Numbered from the stretch's first letter, positions 1 to 9,408 are shown. The stretch is DNA of 64,000 bases from Bradyrhizobium sp. NAS96.2 (GCF_001908235.1 NZ_LGHK01000071.1:62001-126000), one strand, 5' to 3'. A program made the numbers and translations. The notes: generated by a model from the letters alone, not told the origin.

Positions 1-65
1 CGGACTTGGTCCTAGTCTCCGTCGCGGTCCGACCGGAAAAATCCGGCGAGAAGCGGGAGCGAAGA

Positions 66-1592
66 ATGAGCAGCAACCTCACCGACGAAGAACTTGCCGC
101 CTTGATGCCCTCGGAACTGTGCCGGCACCAGACGCCGATCCCGACCCAGATCGTCTCCAGCGACGAGTTCTATCCCGACCCACAGAACGAACGGCAGCGC
201 GAGGTCGAGGCTCGGTTGCTGGCGATGGCCGACGATCTCGGCGGCAAGCAGGGCCTCGATCGCCGCAGGTTTTTCCAGACCGCGGCCGGCATGGCCGCTT
301 CCTTCGTCGCAATGAACCAGGTCTACGGGGAGCTGTTCGACGTGACGCCGGCGGAAGCCGCGACGCCCGCGATGGCGCAAGAGCGCGCCAACGGTCTGAA
401 AGACCAGTTCATCATGGACATGCACACGCATTTCCTGCGCGACGACACCCGCATCATGGGCTTTGTGGAAATGCGCAAGGCGGTCGGCAAGGCCGGCTGG
501 AACAAGGAGCTCAACGGTCACGAGCAGACCATCGAGGATCTGAAGTTCAACAACTACAAGAAGGAGATGTTTCTCGATTCCGACACCAAGATCGCGCTGA
601 TCTCCTCGGCGCCGTCGGACATCGAGCAGGACTGGTTCCTCACCAACGAGCAGATGGCCGACGCGCGCAAGAAGATGAACGACGAGGCCGGCTCGCGCCG
701 CGTGTTCTGTCACGCCATTTTCACGCCCGGGCAGCCCGCCTGGCTCGACAAGCTCGATGCTGCCTTGGCCTTGAAGCCGGAATCCTGCAAGGGCTACACG
801 ATCGGCGACAACACCCACAAGGAGATCAGCCGCTATCCCTGGCGGCTGGACGACGAGAAGGTCGCTTACAAGGGCTATGAGAAGATGGTGAAGGCGGGCA
901 TCAAGAATGTCTGCGTCCACAAGGGACTGTTCCCGCCCGGAATCGAGAAGCAATATCCGAACCTGCGCGGCTTCGCCGACGTCGCCGATGTCGGCCAGGC
1001 GGCCAAGGACTGGCCGCAGCTCAACTTCATCATCTATCACTCGGCCTATCGCCATGTCGGCGGCGATCCCAAGGTCGCGCTCGCCGAATTCGAACGCACC
1101 GGCCGCGTCGCCTGGACTTCCGACCTCGCCGACATCCCGGCGCAGTATGGCGTCAACAATGTCTATGGCGATGTTGGGCAATTGTTCGCGACCACGCTGG
1201 TCGCCGAGCCCAATGTCTGCGCCGCGCTGATGGGCACCCTGATCAAGGGGCTCGGCGTCGACCACGTCTGCTGGGGCACCGACGCATTGTGGACCGGCGC
1301 GCCGCAATGGCAGATCGAGGGGCTGCGGCGGCTGGAGATTCCCCAAATGATGCAGAAGAAGTTCGGCTACGCGCCGCTTGGGCCCGCCGACGGACCGGTG
1401 AAGACGGCGATCTTCGGCGACAACAATGCGCGGCTCTACAACATCCAGCCGAAGCGCGCGATGCTCGACATCAAGGGCGACCGCTTCGCGATGATGAAGG
1501 CGCAGTACGAGAAGGCCGGCCCGGAGCCGTCGCATACGCGCTACGGCTACGTGGTGCCGAACGGGACGATCGATCACCGGGTGTTTGTGTGA
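66..1592 (+). CDS. Amidohydrolase-family protein with internal twin-arginine motif
   Basis: This 508-aa protein belongs to the amidohydrolase-2 (TIM-barrel metal hydrolase/decarboxylase) superfamily. An HxH metal motif (MDMHTHF) follows the export-like segment, and a late WGTDALW segment carries the usual C-terminal Asp. An RRRFF twin-arginine-like motif and a hydrophobic stretch sit at about residues 66-85, after a long polar N-terminus. Export by Tat is therefore possible but the layout is unusual. I chose ATG 66 over the in-frame upstream start because GGGAGCGAAG precedes it. Substrate is unknown; relatives hydrolyse or decarboxylate aromatic or cyclic acids. A palindromic repeat follows the stop. 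Confidence 0.8.
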   Translation: MSSNLTDEELAALMPSELCRHQTPIPTQIVSSDEFYPDPQNERQREVEARLLAMADDLGGKQGLDRRRFFQTAAGMAASFVAMNQVYGELFDVTPAEAATPAMAQERANGLKDQFIMDMHTHFLRDDTRIMGFVEMRKAVGKAGWNKELNGHEQTIEDLKFNNYKKEMFLDSDTKIALISSAPSDIEQDWFLTNEQMADARKKMNDEAGSRRVFCHAIFTPGQPAWLDKLDAALALKPESCKGYTIGDNTHKEISRYPWRLDDEKVAYKGYEKMVKAGIKNVCVHKGLFPPGIEKQYPNLRGFADVADVGQAAKDWPQLNFIIYHSAYRHVGGDPKVALAEFERTGRVAWTSDLADIPAQYGVNNVYGDVGQLFATTLVAEPNVCAALMGTLIKGLGVDHVCWGTDALWTGAPQWQIEGLRRLEIPQMMQKKFGYAPLGPADGPVKTAIFGDNNARLYNIQPKRAMLDIKGDRFAMMKAQYEKAGPEPSHTRYGYVVPNGTIDHRVFV

Positions 1593-1603
1593 CGCTCTAG
1601 CCC

Positions 1604-1690
1604 CGTCATTGCGAGGAGCGACAGCGATGAAGCAATCCATTCATCCGCACGCGCGGAAAGATGGATTGCTTCGCTTCGCTCGCAATGACG
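1604..1690. repeat. Intergenic palindromic repeat, family A copy 1
   Basis: Starts CGTCATTGCGAGGAGC and ends CGCAATGACG, with inner arms GAAGCAATCCAT and ATGGATTGCTTC, so it can form one long hairpin. Further copies lie at 26452-26538 and 55075-55226. It sits between converging genes and may also help end transcription. Confidence 0.85.
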
Positions 1691-1703
1691 CGCAGCCGGA
1701 GTT

Positions 1704-2441
1704 TCACCTTCCCGTAAATCTCGGCTTGCGCTTCTCGCTGAAGGCCTTGACGCCTTCCTTGAGATCGTCGCTGTCCCTGACTTCATCGAGCAGCCGCCGC
1801 ACGTCGGCGACCGTTTCCAGCGGCCCCTTCGGCATGGCTTCACGGGCGAGCTTCTTCAGCGCGCGGACCACCAGCGGCGCGTTGCCGGCGATCTTCGCGG
1901 CCATCTCCTGTGCCATCGCGATATGTTGTCCCTTTGGCACAACCTTGTTGACGAAACCGATCTGCCAGGCGCGCTCCGCCGACATCTCCTCGCCGACCAG
2001 CAAAAACTCCATCGCGATCTTGTGCGGCATCCGCGCCATCACCGACGAGACGCCGCCCGCCGTGGTCCCGATCTTGCCCTCGGGATAAATGAAACGGGTC
2101 GTCTCCGACGCCACGCACAAATCGGCCATCTGGACCAGCACGAAGGCCCCGCCGACCACCCAGCCAGACGTCGCCGCGACGACCGGCTTGTCCAGTTCGA
2201 CGCCCAGACCGGGCACGGCGTGCCACATATTGACCGGAAGGTCGGCCACATCGGCGCCGACCGAGAAATACTTCTCCTCCGAGGAAGCCAGCACCGCGAC
2301 GCGATCGTCGCTGTCGCGGAAGCGCAGCCAGGCATCACGCAACTCGCTGCACAGCGCATTGTTCAGCGCATTGTGCTTTTCGCTGCGGGCCATCGTGATG
2401 GTGGCGACGTGATCCGCACTCTCGTAACGAACGAGCGTCAT
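1704..2441 (-). CDS. Enoyl-CoA hydratase/isomerase family protein
   Basis: A 245-aa crotonase-fold protein, the usual length for the family. It has the N-terminal SEKHNALNN motif, an oxyanion-hole region (SSEEKYFSVGADVADL) and a GG-rich segment (WVVGGAFVLVQMADL). The C-terminus RKPRFTGR is typical. Start is ATG 2441, behind GGGAGG. It probably hydrates or isomerises an acyl-CoA. The cupin gene upstream on the same strand is 48 bp away, so they may be cotranscribed. The acyl substrate cannot be read from the sequence. Confidence 0.85.
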   Translation of the reverse strand: MTLVRYESADHVATITMARSEKHNALNNALCSELRDAWLRFRDSDDRVAVLASSEEKYFSVGADVADLPVNMWHAVPGLGVELDKPVVAATSGWVVGGAFVLVQMADLCVASETTRFIYPEGKIGTTAGGVSSVMARMPHKIAMEFLLVGEEMSAERAWQIGFVNKVVPKGQHIAMAQEMAAKIAGNAPLVVRALKKLAREAMPKGPLETVADVRRLLDEVRDSDDLKEGVKAFSEKRKPRFTGR

Positions 2442-2489
2442 GCTGGCCTCCCTGGTTGTTGTTCTTTTCAACGCGGCCTGGCCGCGTCG

Positions 2490-3014
2490 TCACTTCTTCT
2501 CGTCGGGATGCCGGTGCACCGGATCGACCCACAGTACGTTCTCCGGCTTCTCGACCGGCTCGATGTCGAGATTGATCGCGACCGCCTCGCCGTCGGAACG
2601 CACCAGCACGCACTCCAGCACCTCGTCGGGGCTGGCATTGATCTCCTGATGCGGCACGTAGGGCGGCACGAAGATGAAGTCGCCGGGACCGGCTTCGGCG
2701 GTGAACTGCAGCTTCTCGCCCCAACGCATCCGCGCCTTGCCCTTCACGACATAGATGATGCTTTCGAGATGACCGTGATGATGCGCGCCGGTCTTGGCGT
2801 CCGGCTTGATGCTGACGGTGCCCGCCCACAATTTCTGCGCGCCGACGCGGGCGAAATTGATCGCCGCCTTGCGGTCCATGCCGGCGGTCGACGGGACATT
2901 CGGATCGAGCTGGTTGCCGGGAATCACGCGGACGCCGTCGTGCTTCCAGCGCTCCTCGTCGTGATGGTGATGACCGTGGTCATGAGAATGGGTGTGATCG
3001 TGGGAACCGCTCAT
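2490..3014 (-). CDS. Cupin-domain protein with His-rich N-terminus
   Basis: A 174-aa single-domain cupin. Cupin motif 1 is visible as HHHGHLE followed by YVVKGKARMRWG; motif 2 is PGDFIFVPPYVPHQ. The expected metal-binding His/Glu set is present. The first 20 residues are a His/Asp cluster (HDHTHSHDHGHHHH), which could bind or hand over a divalent metal. It could be a dioxygenase or isomerase; nothing fixes the substrate. Start ATG 3014; 144 bp separate it from the divergent CsbD gene. Confidence 0.85.
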   Translation of the reverse strand: MSGSHDHTHSHDHGHHHHDEERWKHDGVRVIPGNQLDPNVPSTAGMDRKAAINFARVGAQKLWAGTVSIKPDAKTGAHHHGHLESIIYVVKGKARMRWGEKLQFTAEAGPGDFIFVPPYVPHQEINASPDEVLECVLVRSDGEAVAINLDIEPVEKPENVLWVDPVHRHPDEKK

Positions 3015-3104
3015 CGTTCTTGCTTTCGTTGGTCGAGTTTCGTGCCTGGAACGCTATCGAAAAGCGCGCGCGCAGGCGAGCGCAAAATCGGAACATTGCC
3101 AATC

Positions 3105-3130
3105 GGAACATCGCGATGTCCCCGCGCGTT
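3105..3130 (+). promoter_or_regulatory. Sigma-EcfG-type promoter of the CsbD gene
   Basis: GGAAC at 3105-3109, 17 nt, then CGTT at 3127-3130: the general-stress ECF sigma consensus of alphaproteobacteria (GGAAC-N16/17-CGTT). It lies 28 bp before ATG 3159. A second GGAAC is at 3090-3094 with no matching -10 at the right distance. Confidence 0.75.
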
Positions 3131-3158
3131 GCTTCAGCGTATTCCGAAGGAGCATTTC

Positions 3159-3374
3159 ATGACCAGCACGACCGACAAGATCAAGGGGAGGGCTAACGAG
3201 GCGATCGGCAGGCTCAGGCGGCGCATTGGCAAGGCTACCGGTTCTCCGGCGATGCAGGGCCGAGGCGCGATCCAGGAAGCCAAGGGCAAGGGACAGAAGG
3301 CACTCGGCGGCGCCAAGCGGATCGTCAGAAATGCGCTCAAGAGAGCGACCTCAGCGGCCCATTGGCCTCGCTGA
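3159..3374 (+). CDS. CsbD-family stress protein
   Basis: A 71-aa very basic, Gly/Ala/Lys-rich protein starting MTSTTDKIKGRANEAIG, with a later AIQEAKGKGQKALGG segment; both match the CsbD family of small stress-induced proteins. AAGGAG lies just before ATG 3159. The upstream GGAAC-N17-CGTT promoter places it in the general stress response, as for many alphaproteobacterial csbD genes. The in-frame reading upstream of 3159 is antisense to the cupin and hydratase and is not coding. Molecular function of the family is poorly known. Confidence 0.88.
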   Translation: MTSTTDKIKGRANEAIGRLRRRIGKATGSPAMQGRGAIQEAKGKGQKALGGAKRIVRNALKRATSAAHWPR

Positions 3375-3431
3375 GCGACAGACGGGACGGCCGGCCGATC
3401 GGGCCCGCCGTTCGAGCATGTGCGACGCTCG

Positions 3432-4439
3432 TCAACCGCGCGGGCGCGGATGTGCCAGCACATCCGGATATGCGAGCACATCCGGATTCACCACATTGGT
3501 CGGCGTACCGGCGGCGTAGGCCACGATCTGATCGAAGATGTCGGTGAACTGGATCTCGTATTCGTCGCGCGAGACGTAGCCGAGATGCGGCGTGCAGACC
3601 ACATTGTCCATGTTGAGCAGCGGGTCTGACGTGTCGCGCAGCGGCTCCTTCTCGTAAACATCGACTGCGGCCATACCTGGCCGGCCGGCCCGCAGCGCAT
3701 CGACCAGCGCACCCGGCTCGATCAGCGGCGCGCGGCTGGTATTGACGATCAGCGCGGTGTCTTTCATCCGCGCCAGGTCTTCGGCCTTGACGATGCCGCG
3801 CGTCGCGTCGACCAGCCGCATATGCAGCGACAGCACGTCGCAGCGGGCGAAGAAATCGGCCTTGCTGGCCGCGGTCTCGTAGCCGTCGGCGCGCGCCTTG
3901 GCCAGCGCGGCCTCGCGCGCCCAGACCAGCACGTTCATGCCGAACGCCTCGCCATAGCCCGCGACCACCGCGCCGATGCGGCCGTAGCCGTAGATGCCGA
4001 GCGTCTTGCCACGCAGCGTATGGCCGACGCCGATCTGCCATTTGCCGGCCTTCAGCGCCGCCATCTGCTGCGGGATCGCGCGCATCGCCGCGAGGATCAG
4101 GCCCCAGGTGAACTCGGCGGTGGCGTAGGACGGCGTATCGGCATGCTGGCTCGACGACACGATGATGCCGAGCCGCGTGCAGGTGTCGATGTCGATATGC
4201 GGATAGACGCTGCGCTGGCTGATCAGCTTGAGCTTCGGCAGCCGTTCCAGCAGCGGCGTGCGGATCTGGGTGCGTTCGCGGATCAGGACCAGCGCGTCGG
4301 TGTCGCGCAGCCGTTCCGCAAGCGCGTCGACGTCCTGGACATGATCGTTCCAGATCGTCACGTCGTGGCCGTCGAGCTTGCGGAAACAATCGAGGGTGCG
4401 CAGCGTGTCGAAATAATCGTCGAGGATCGAGATCTTCAT
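3432..4439 (-). CDS. D-2-hydroxyacid dehydrogenase (NAD-dependent)
   Basis: A 335-aa member of the D-isomer 2-hydroxyacid dehydrogenase family. The Rossmann motif is GIYGYGRIG. Catalytic Arg is in VNTSRAPLI, Glu in VYEKEPL, and His in CTPHLGYVS. It reduces 2-oxoacids or oxidises D-2-hydroxyacids in the cytosol; the exact substrate is not clear. The extreme C-terminus carries a duplicated [12 protein letters not shown] unit caused by an 18-bp direct repeat at 3457-3487, which extends the protein beyond the usual NVVNP ending. Confidence 0.9.
   Translation of the reverse strand: MKISILDDYFDTLRTLDCFRKLDGHDVTIWNDHVQDVDALAERLRDTDALVLIRERTQIRTPLLERLPKLKLISQRSVYPHIDIDTCTRLGIIVSSSQHADTPSYATAEFTWGLILAAMRAIPQQMAALKAGKWQIGVGHTLRGKTLGIYGYGRIGAVVAGYGEAFGMNVLVWAREAALAKARADGYETAASKADFFARCDVLSLHMRLVDATRGIVKAEDLARMKDTALIVNTSRAPLIEPGALVDALRAGRPGMAAVDVYEKEPLRDTSDPLLNMDNVVCTPHLGYVSRDEYEIQFTDIFDQIVAYAAGTPTNVVNPDVLAYPDVLAHPRPRG
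3457..3487. repeat. 18-bp direct repeat within the 3' end of the dehydrogenase gene
   Basis: AGCACATCCGGAT occurs at 3457-3469 and 3475-3487, period 18. It adds six residues (YPDVLA) in frame near the C-terminus of the 3432-4439 product. Confidence 0.8.
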
Positions 4440-4485
4440 CGCTGCGCCCCTGTTGTCGTGGGCCGGTTACCTGACGGCCAGTGGC

Positions 4486-4944
4486 TTACTTTACACCAAG
4501 CAGTTCGACGTCGAACATCAGCGTGGCATTCGGCGGGATCACGCCGCCGGCGCCGCGCGCGCCGTAGCCGAGATTCGGCGGAATGATCAGCGTGCGCTTG
4601 CCGCCGACCTTCATGGTGGCGACGCCCTCGTCCCAGCCCTTGATCACGTGACCCTGGCCGATCGGAAACTCGAACGGCTCGTTGCGATCGACCGAGGAGT
4701 CGAACTTCTTGCCCTTCTGGCCGTTTTCGTAGAGCCAGCCGGTGTAGTGCATGACGCAGGTCTGGCCGGGCTTCGGCGAGGCGCCGGTGCCGACCTTGCT
4801 GTCGATGATCTGGAGGCCTGAAGCTGTGGTCATGGGCTTTCCTGCGGTTTGGGCCGTTGCCGGACCGCCGGCAACGGACGTGGAGACTGCCGCCGCAAGG
4901 CCGGCGAACGCAGTCCTGATGATCGTGCGTCGTGAAGATTGCAT
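4486..4944 (-). CDS. Exported FKBP-type peptidyl-prolyl cis-trans isomerase
   Basis: A 152-aa protein. Residues 1-32 form a signal sequence ([13 protein letters not shown]..., ending near ATAQ) with an arginine pair suggesting Tat or Sec export. The rest is one FKBP domain with [30 protein letters not shown] ([11 protein letters not shown]) and [17 protein letters not shown]. It should assist proline isomerisation in the periplasm. Start is ATG 4944 after AAGGAAGGACG; the longer reading would run through the intergenic gap. It lies 35 bp behind the gamma-glutamyltransferase gene and is probably cotranscribed. Confidence 0.92.
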   Translation of the reverse strand: MQSSRRTIIRTAFAGLAAAVSTSVAGGPATAQTAGKPMTTASGLQIIDSKVGTGASPKPGQTCVMHYTGWLYENGQKGKKFDSSVDRNEPFEFPIGQGHVIKGWDEGVATMKVGGKRTLIIPPNLGYGARGAGGVIPPNATLMFDVELLGVK

Positions 4945-4979
4945 CCGGGACGTCCTTCCTTGATTGATATTGATCGCGA

Positions 4980-6566
4980 TCAGTAGCCGAGCGCGCAACC
5001 GTCCTTGCGCGGATCGGAGCCGCCGGTCAGCGTGCCCTTCTCCCAATCGATCCAGATCCCCTGGCCGCCGCCGAGCGGCGCGACCACGCTGGTGGTCTTG
5101 TGGCCGATCTTCTTCAGGCCTTCGACAATCTCCGCTGGCACGCTGTCCTCGAGTTGATAGACGCCCTCGTAATGCAGGCCGCGCGGCATGTCGATCGCTT
5201 CCTGAATGTCACAGCCATAGTCGAGCATATTGGTCAGCACATGGGTCTGGCCGACCGGCTGATACTGCCCGCCCATCACGCCATACGGCATCACCGCACG
5301 ACCGTTCCTGGTGGCCAGCGCCGGGATGATGGTGTGCAGCGGACGCTTGCCCGGCGCGATGCAGTTCGGATGGCCCGGCTGGATACGGAAGCCGCCGGCG
5401 CGGTTCTGTAGCAGGACGCCGGTCTTGTTGGAGACGATCGCCGAGCCGAACGAATGCGCGATCGAGTTGATGAAGGAGCAGACGTTGCGATCCTTGTCGA
5501 CCACCGTGATGTAGACGGTCGACGGATTCATCGGCGGCGCGACATTCGGCAGTTCGAGCAGCCCGTCCATCCGGATGTTCTTGATGTGCTCGTCGGCGAA
5601 TTCCTTCGAAAGGATGCCGGCGACATCGACGTGGGCGTGCTGGGGATCGGCGATATACTGCTCGCGCATCATGTAGGCGATGCGGGCGGCCTCCGCCTCG
5701 AGGTGGAAGCGCTCGATGCTGAGCGGCTTGAACTTGGTCAGGTCGAAGCGCGACAGGATGTTGAGCATCACCAGCATGGTAATGCCCGGGCCGTTCGGCG
5801 GGCACTGCCAGACGTCGTAGCCCTTGTACATCGTGCCGATCGGCGAGGTCGTCTCGGTCGAGTGCGCCGCGAAGTCCTCCAGCGTGTGCAGGCCGCCGAT
5901 GCCGCGCAGCGTGTCGACCATGTCGGCGGCGATCTCGCCGCTATAGAAGGCGTCGCGGCCCTTCTGCGCGATGGCGCGCAGCGTCTTGCCGAGCTCGGGC
6001 TGACGGATCACGTCGCCGGCGACCGCAGGCTTGCCGTGCGGCAACAGATAGCGCTCGGTGTTGGTGCCGTTCTTCAGCTTCTCGAAGCCGTTCTTCCAGT
6101 CGAAGGCGATGCGCGGAGCGACGACATAGCCCTCTTCGGCGGCCTTGATCGCGGGCTGCAGCAGCCGGTCGAAGCCGAACTTGCCGTGATCCCTGAGGAT
6201 CACGTCCCAGGCATCGATGGCGCCGGGAATGCTGACGGCATGCGCCGAGGTCAGCGGCACCGAATGGATCTTGCGTTCGAGATACCACTCGGCGGTTGCC
6301 GCCATCGGTGCCCGGCCGCTGCCATTGTAGGCCGCGATCTTGCCCTCGCCCCTCGGCTGGATCAGCGCAAAGCAGTCGCCGCCGATGCCGGTCGATTGCG
6401 GTTCGATGACGCCGAGCAGCGCGCAGGCCGCGACCGCAGCGTCGGCAGCCGTGCCGCCCTCGCGCATCACCTCGATGGCCACCAGCGCCGCCTGCGGATG
6501 CGATGTGGCGACCATCGCGTTCTGGGCGTGGACCGTGGAACGGCCGGCGAAGTGGAAATTCCTCAT
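4980..6566 (-). CDS. Gamma-glutamyltransferase family protein
   Basis: A 528-aa GGT/Ntn-hydrolase-type protein. The presumed autocleavage nucleophile Thr begins [10 protein letters not shown], where classical enzymes have TTHYSVVDKDG, so the residues right after the Thr differ. Later signatures include [24 protein letters not shown] and the C-terminal GGSDPRKDG. No clear signal peptide is seen at the chosen start ([12 protein letters not shown]), so it may be cytosolic. The gamma-glutamyl donor is unknown; such variants often act on amides or oxamates. ATG 6566 has a weak ribosome site. Confidence 0.85.
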   Translation of the reverse strand: MRNFHFAGRSTVHAQNAMVATSHPQAALVAIEVMREGGTAADAAVAACALLGVIEPQSTGIGGDCFALIQPRGEGKIAAYNGSGRAPMAATAEWYLERKIHSVPLTSAHAVSIPGAIDAWDVILRDHGKFGFDRLLQPAIKAAEEGYVVAPRIAFDWKNGFEKLKNGTNTERYLLPHGKPAVAGDVIRQPELGKTLRAIAQKGRDAFYSGEIAADMVDTLRGIGGLHTLEDFAAHSTETTSPIGTMYKGYDVWQCPPNGPGITMLVMLNILSRFDLTKFKPLSIERFHLEAEAARIAYMMREQYIADPQHAHVDVAGILSKEFADEHIKNIRMDGLLELPNVAPPMNPSTVYITVVDKDRNVCSFINSIAHSFGSAIVSNKTGVLLQNRAGGFRIQPGHPNCIAPGKRPLHTIIPALATRNGRAVMPYGVMGGQYQPVGQTHVLTNMLDYGCDIQEAIDMPRGLHYEGVYQLEDSVPAEIVEGLKKIGHKTTSVVAPLGGGQGIWIDWEKGTLTGGSDPRKDGCALGY

Positions 6567-6737
6567 AACGGAGAGCTCGCTTGATCGTGATGGGCTGATG
6601 CTGCTGCGGCGGATGGTGCGGAGTACATGGCACATTCATCCCGGGCAGAGCAATGCCTGGCATGCCAGAGGGATTATCCCGGTAATGCATGGCTTTGCGG
6701 GGTTACGCCGACCTGGCCGGCCTGATAAACCCCGGCC

Positions 6738-7490
6738 ATGCCCCTCAAGGTCGCCGCCTTCTACCAGTTCGCCGCGCTGCCCGATTTCCGCGCGCTGCGC
6801 GAGCCGCTGCGCGCGCTCTGCGCGGAGCTCGATCTCAAGGGCAGCGTGCTGCTCGCGCATGAGGGCATCAACGGCACCGTCGCCGGCAGCGACGAAGCGA
6901 TCGATGGCTTCGTCGCCGAACTCAGGCACGGGCCGCTGTTCGGCGGCCGCCTCGACAATCTCGAGCTGAAATTCTCCGAGGGCGCGCAGATGCCGTTCCA
7001 GCGGCTCAAGGTGCGGCTGAAGAAAGAGATCGTGACGCTCGGCGACACCACGGTCGATCCGACTCGGCAGGTCGGCACCTATGTCGACGCCGCCGACTGG
7101 AACGAACTCATCGCCTCGCCTGACATCATGGTGCTCGATACCCGCAACGCATTCGAGGTCGCAATGGGCAGCTTCGAAGGCGCGGTCGATCCCAGGATCG
7201 CGAGCTTTGGACAATTCAAGGAATTTGCCGCGCTGCACCTCGATCCCGCGAAGCACCGCCGGATCGCAATGTTCTGCACCGGCGGCATCCGCTGCGAGAA
7301 GGCGAGCGCCTATCTGCTCGCGCAGGGCTTCGCCGAGGTCTATCACCTCAAGGGCGGCATCCTCAGATATCTCGAGGAAACGCCGCAGCAGGATAGCCGC
7401 TGGCGCGGCGACTGTTTTGTGTTCGACGAGCGTGTCGCGCTCGGCCACGGGCTGCGCGAGCGTGGACGCGAGGACGCCACGCATGAATGA
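6738..7490 (+). CDS. trhO: tRNA uridine(34) hydroxylase
   Basis: A 250-aa rhodanese-like protein of the YceA/TrhO family, which makes 5-hydroxyuridine at tRNA wobble position 34. The N-terminal acylphosphatase-like domain (residues about 1-95) is followed by a rhodanese domain with the catalytic loop CTGGIRCEKA; Cys180 is the active Cys and Cys186 is also conserved. HEGINGTVAG is another family signature. It overlaps the following slyX by 8 bp. Confidence 0.93.
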   Translation: MPLKVAAFYQFAALPDFRALREPLRALCAELDLKGSVLLAHEGINGTVAGSDEAIDGFVAELRHGPLFGGRLDNLELKFSEGAQMPFQRLKVRLKKEIVTLGDTTVDPTRQVGTYVDAADWNELIASPDIMVLDTRNAFEVAMGSFEGAVDPRIASFGQFKEFAALHLDPAKHRRIAMFCTGGIRCEKASAYLLAQGFAEVYHLKGGILRYLEETPQQDSRWRGDCFVFDERVALGHGLRERGREDATHE

Positions 7491-7698
7491 CACGGCAAGA
7501 CTGAGCGAACGGATCGATGCGCTGGAGGTCCGCCTGACCTATCAGGACGAAGCCATCGAGACGCTCAACCAGACCATCACGGCGCAATGGAAGCAGATCG
7601 ACGCGCTGACGCGCCAGCTCGCCGAGCTGCGCGACCGGCTTCAGGAGGCCGAACGCCAAGCGCCGGGCCCCGGCAACGAGCGCCCACCGCACTATTGA
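7483..7698 (+). CDS. slyX: SlyX family protein
   Basis: A 71-aa coiled-coil protein (LSERIDALEVRLTYQDEAIETLN, then WKQIDALTRQLAELRDRL), matching SlyX in length and pattern, with the usual PPHY ending. ATG 7483 lies inside the end of trhO, giving an 8-bp overlap that suggests translational coupling. Function of SlyX is unknown. Confidence 0.9.
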   Translation: MNDTARLSERIDALEVRLTYQDEAIETLNQTITAQWKQIDALTRQLAELRDRLQEAERQAPGPGNERPPHY

Positions 7699-7699
7699 T

Positions 7700-7726
7700 C
7701 GGTGCGGCCGCAAGGCGGCGGCACCG
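7700..7726. terminator. Candidate bidirectional terminator hairpin
   Basis: CGGTGCGGCCGC and GCGGCGGCACCG pair over 11 of 12 positions with an AAG loop. It lies between the converging slyX and LysR genes; no long U-tract is present. Confidence 0.5.
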
Positions 7727-7728
7727 GA

Positions 7729-8616
7729 CTACATGTTGCTCGCCTGACGCATCGGCTTCGCGCCGCTGAAGAACAGGCTGGACAACCGCTGCACCATTGC
7801 CGTCGCGCGGCTGCCCTCGAGGCCCGGGCGAACGCACAGCAGACGCTTCTGCACCGGAAGCTCCGGAAGATAATAGTCCTTCGCCGAAATCAGCGAGGAC
7901 GGGATCATCCGCTCGGGGCACGCCGTCAGGCCGTATCCGGCCCGTGCGGCTTCCAGTCGCAGCTGGTGGTTCGGGCTCCTGAACACGATCTTGTACGAGA
8001 TGTTGTGCTTGGTGAGCGTCCTGATCATCCAGTCGTCACCCGGCCACGCCAGGATCGGGATCGGGGCGCCCGGCCGCAGGACAAAATCGCGTGATCGCAC
8101 CCACACCGAGCGCTCGTCGGCCTCGGCGGCGATTGTCACGTCGTCTTCGTTCTCAAGCGAGGGATTGCTGTAGACGAAGGCGATGTCGATGTAGCCATCG
8201 ATTAATCCCCTGATCACGATCGGCGACATGTCGGCGTGAACCAATACGTCGGCGAGCGCATCGGCGGGATGCAGCTTGAGGAATTCGTCGGCGAGCATCG
8301 TGCTCATGCCCAGCCGCAACGGCTGCGGTCCTTCATGATTGCCGCCGAGCCGAAGCAGTTGATCGTTCGCTTCGAGGATGCGCCTTGCCTGCTGCACGGC
8401 AACCTTGCCGAGCTCGGTGGTCGTGGTGCCGTTTGCCGTTCTGACGAAGAGCGCGCCACCAACCAGGCTCTGCAGTCGTTTGACCTGCGAACTGATCGCC
8501 GGCTGACTGAGGCCGAGACGCTCCCCGGCCTTCGACAGACTTCCCGTCTCTGCAATCGCGACAACAGTCCGAACGATCTCAGTAGGAATATTCAAATGCT
8601 GACGTGGTCTGTGCAT
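7729..8616 (-). CDS. LysR-family transcriptional regulator
   Basis: A 295-aa LTTR. The winged helix (residues about 10-70) reads TVVAIAETGSLSKAGERLGLSQPAISSQVKRLQ; the substrate-binding domain follows (LRLGMSTMLADEFL...). I chose ATG 8616 because GGAGGG precedes it; an in-frame start 12 codons earlier lacks this. Its target is not obvious: neighbours are slyX, converging, and the TadE gene, 377 bp away and divergent. Metabolic ligand unknown. Confidence 0.9.
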   Translation of the reverse strand: MHRPRQHLNIPTEIVRTVVAIAETGSLSKAGERLGLSQPAISSQVKRLQSLVGGALFVRTANGTTTTELGKVAVQQARRILEANDQLLRLGGNHEGPQPLRLGMSTMLADEFLKLHPADALADVLVHADMSPIVIRGLIDGYIDIAFVYSNPSLENEDDVTIAAEADERSVWVRSRDFVLRPGAPIPILAWPGDDWMIRTLTKHNISYKIVFRSPNHQLRLEAARAGYGLTACPERMIPSSLISAKDYYLPELPVQKRLLCVRPGLEGSRATAMVQRLSSLFFSGAKPMRQASNM

Positions 8617-8993
8617 CGCGAGCCCTCCAGTCTCAGCACGGGACGCAATCAAGTTCTCCAGTATGTGATCAGGCTATACTAACATTTGGTTGCATTTTCG
8701 TTTAGCTACAATTGTCGACAAGGTACTGATATTGCTGGCTATATGTATTGTTACGTGCATTGCCACGTAGTGCTACGGTATCCGACGGCTGCACCTGCAC
8801 ACGCGCGCAGCACCTCGACACCATCAGCCCCGGATTTCTGCGGGCACCGCATCAAATATTCTGATCGCCCCATAACGCATCACTGACCCGATAAACGTGA
8901 ATTGCCGCCTCTGATTCGCGGAAGCGTTTTCATAGTTTTCCTTAATCAAAGCCTCGCAACGTGGCGCCTTAGCTTGCGTTTCGAGGTGTTGTC
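8617..8993. other. Intergenic region between LysR and TadE-like genes
   Basis: About 377 bp, less GC-rich than its surroundings, between divergent genes. It must hold both promoters, but I see no convincing -35/-10 pair, strong palindrome or small coding sequence in it. Confidence 0.5.
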
Positions 8994-9407
8994 ATGACGA
9001 GGTTATTTCGCTGTCGAAGCGGCGCTTCTGCTGTCGAATTTGCGCTGATGTTGCCGTTGTTCCTCGCCTTCATTTTCGGCATCATTGTCTTCGGTTCGTA
9101 TCTCGCGATGGTGCATGGCGTTCAGCAACTCGCCGCCGAAGCGGCGCGGTCGTCGATCGCCGGAATGACCGACACTGAACGCAACAGCCTGGCAACCAAT
9201 TACGTCACCGCCAACGTATCGACCTATCCGCTGCTCGTTCCCGGCAATCTCACCGTCAATGCCGCACCGTCGGCATCGAACGCGAACGTCTACATCGTGA
9301 CGCTCAACTACAACGCGGCCGGCAACTTCATCTACAAGCTGCCTTTCGTGCCGGCGCCTGCGAGCACCATCGTCCGCTCCGCTGCGATCCAGTATGGGGG
9401 GTTCTAG
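8994..9407 (+). CDS. TadE-like pseudopilin/assembly protein
   Basis: A 137-aa protein with the TadE-like N-terminus: a basic start, then GASAVEFALMLPLFLAFIFG with the conserved Glu five residues into the hydrophobic segment, then a periplasmic domain. TadE proteins are minor pseudopilins of Flp/tight-adherence pili processed by a prepilin peptidase. The next gene starts one base after the stop. No cpaF/tadA secretion ATPase or flp gene is in the window, so the pair stands apart from a full tad cluster. Confidence 0.85.
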   Translation: MTRLFRCRSGASAVEFALMLPLFLAFIFGIIVFGSYLAMVHGVQQLAAEAARSSIAGMTDTERNSLATNYVTANVSTYPLLVPGNLTVNAAPSASNANVYIVTLNYNAAGNFIYKLPFVPAPASTIVRSAAIQYGGF

Positions 9408-9408
9408 G

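Noticed and set aside
12..1640. 542-aa open frame opposite the amidohydrolase
   Set aside because: The plus-strand gene has clear motifs and a ribosome site; this one has none.
1923..3158. Long N-terminal extension of the CsbD reading frame
   Set aside because: The region is antisense to the cupin and hydratase genes. ATG 3159, with AAGGAG and an EcfG promoter, is the real start.
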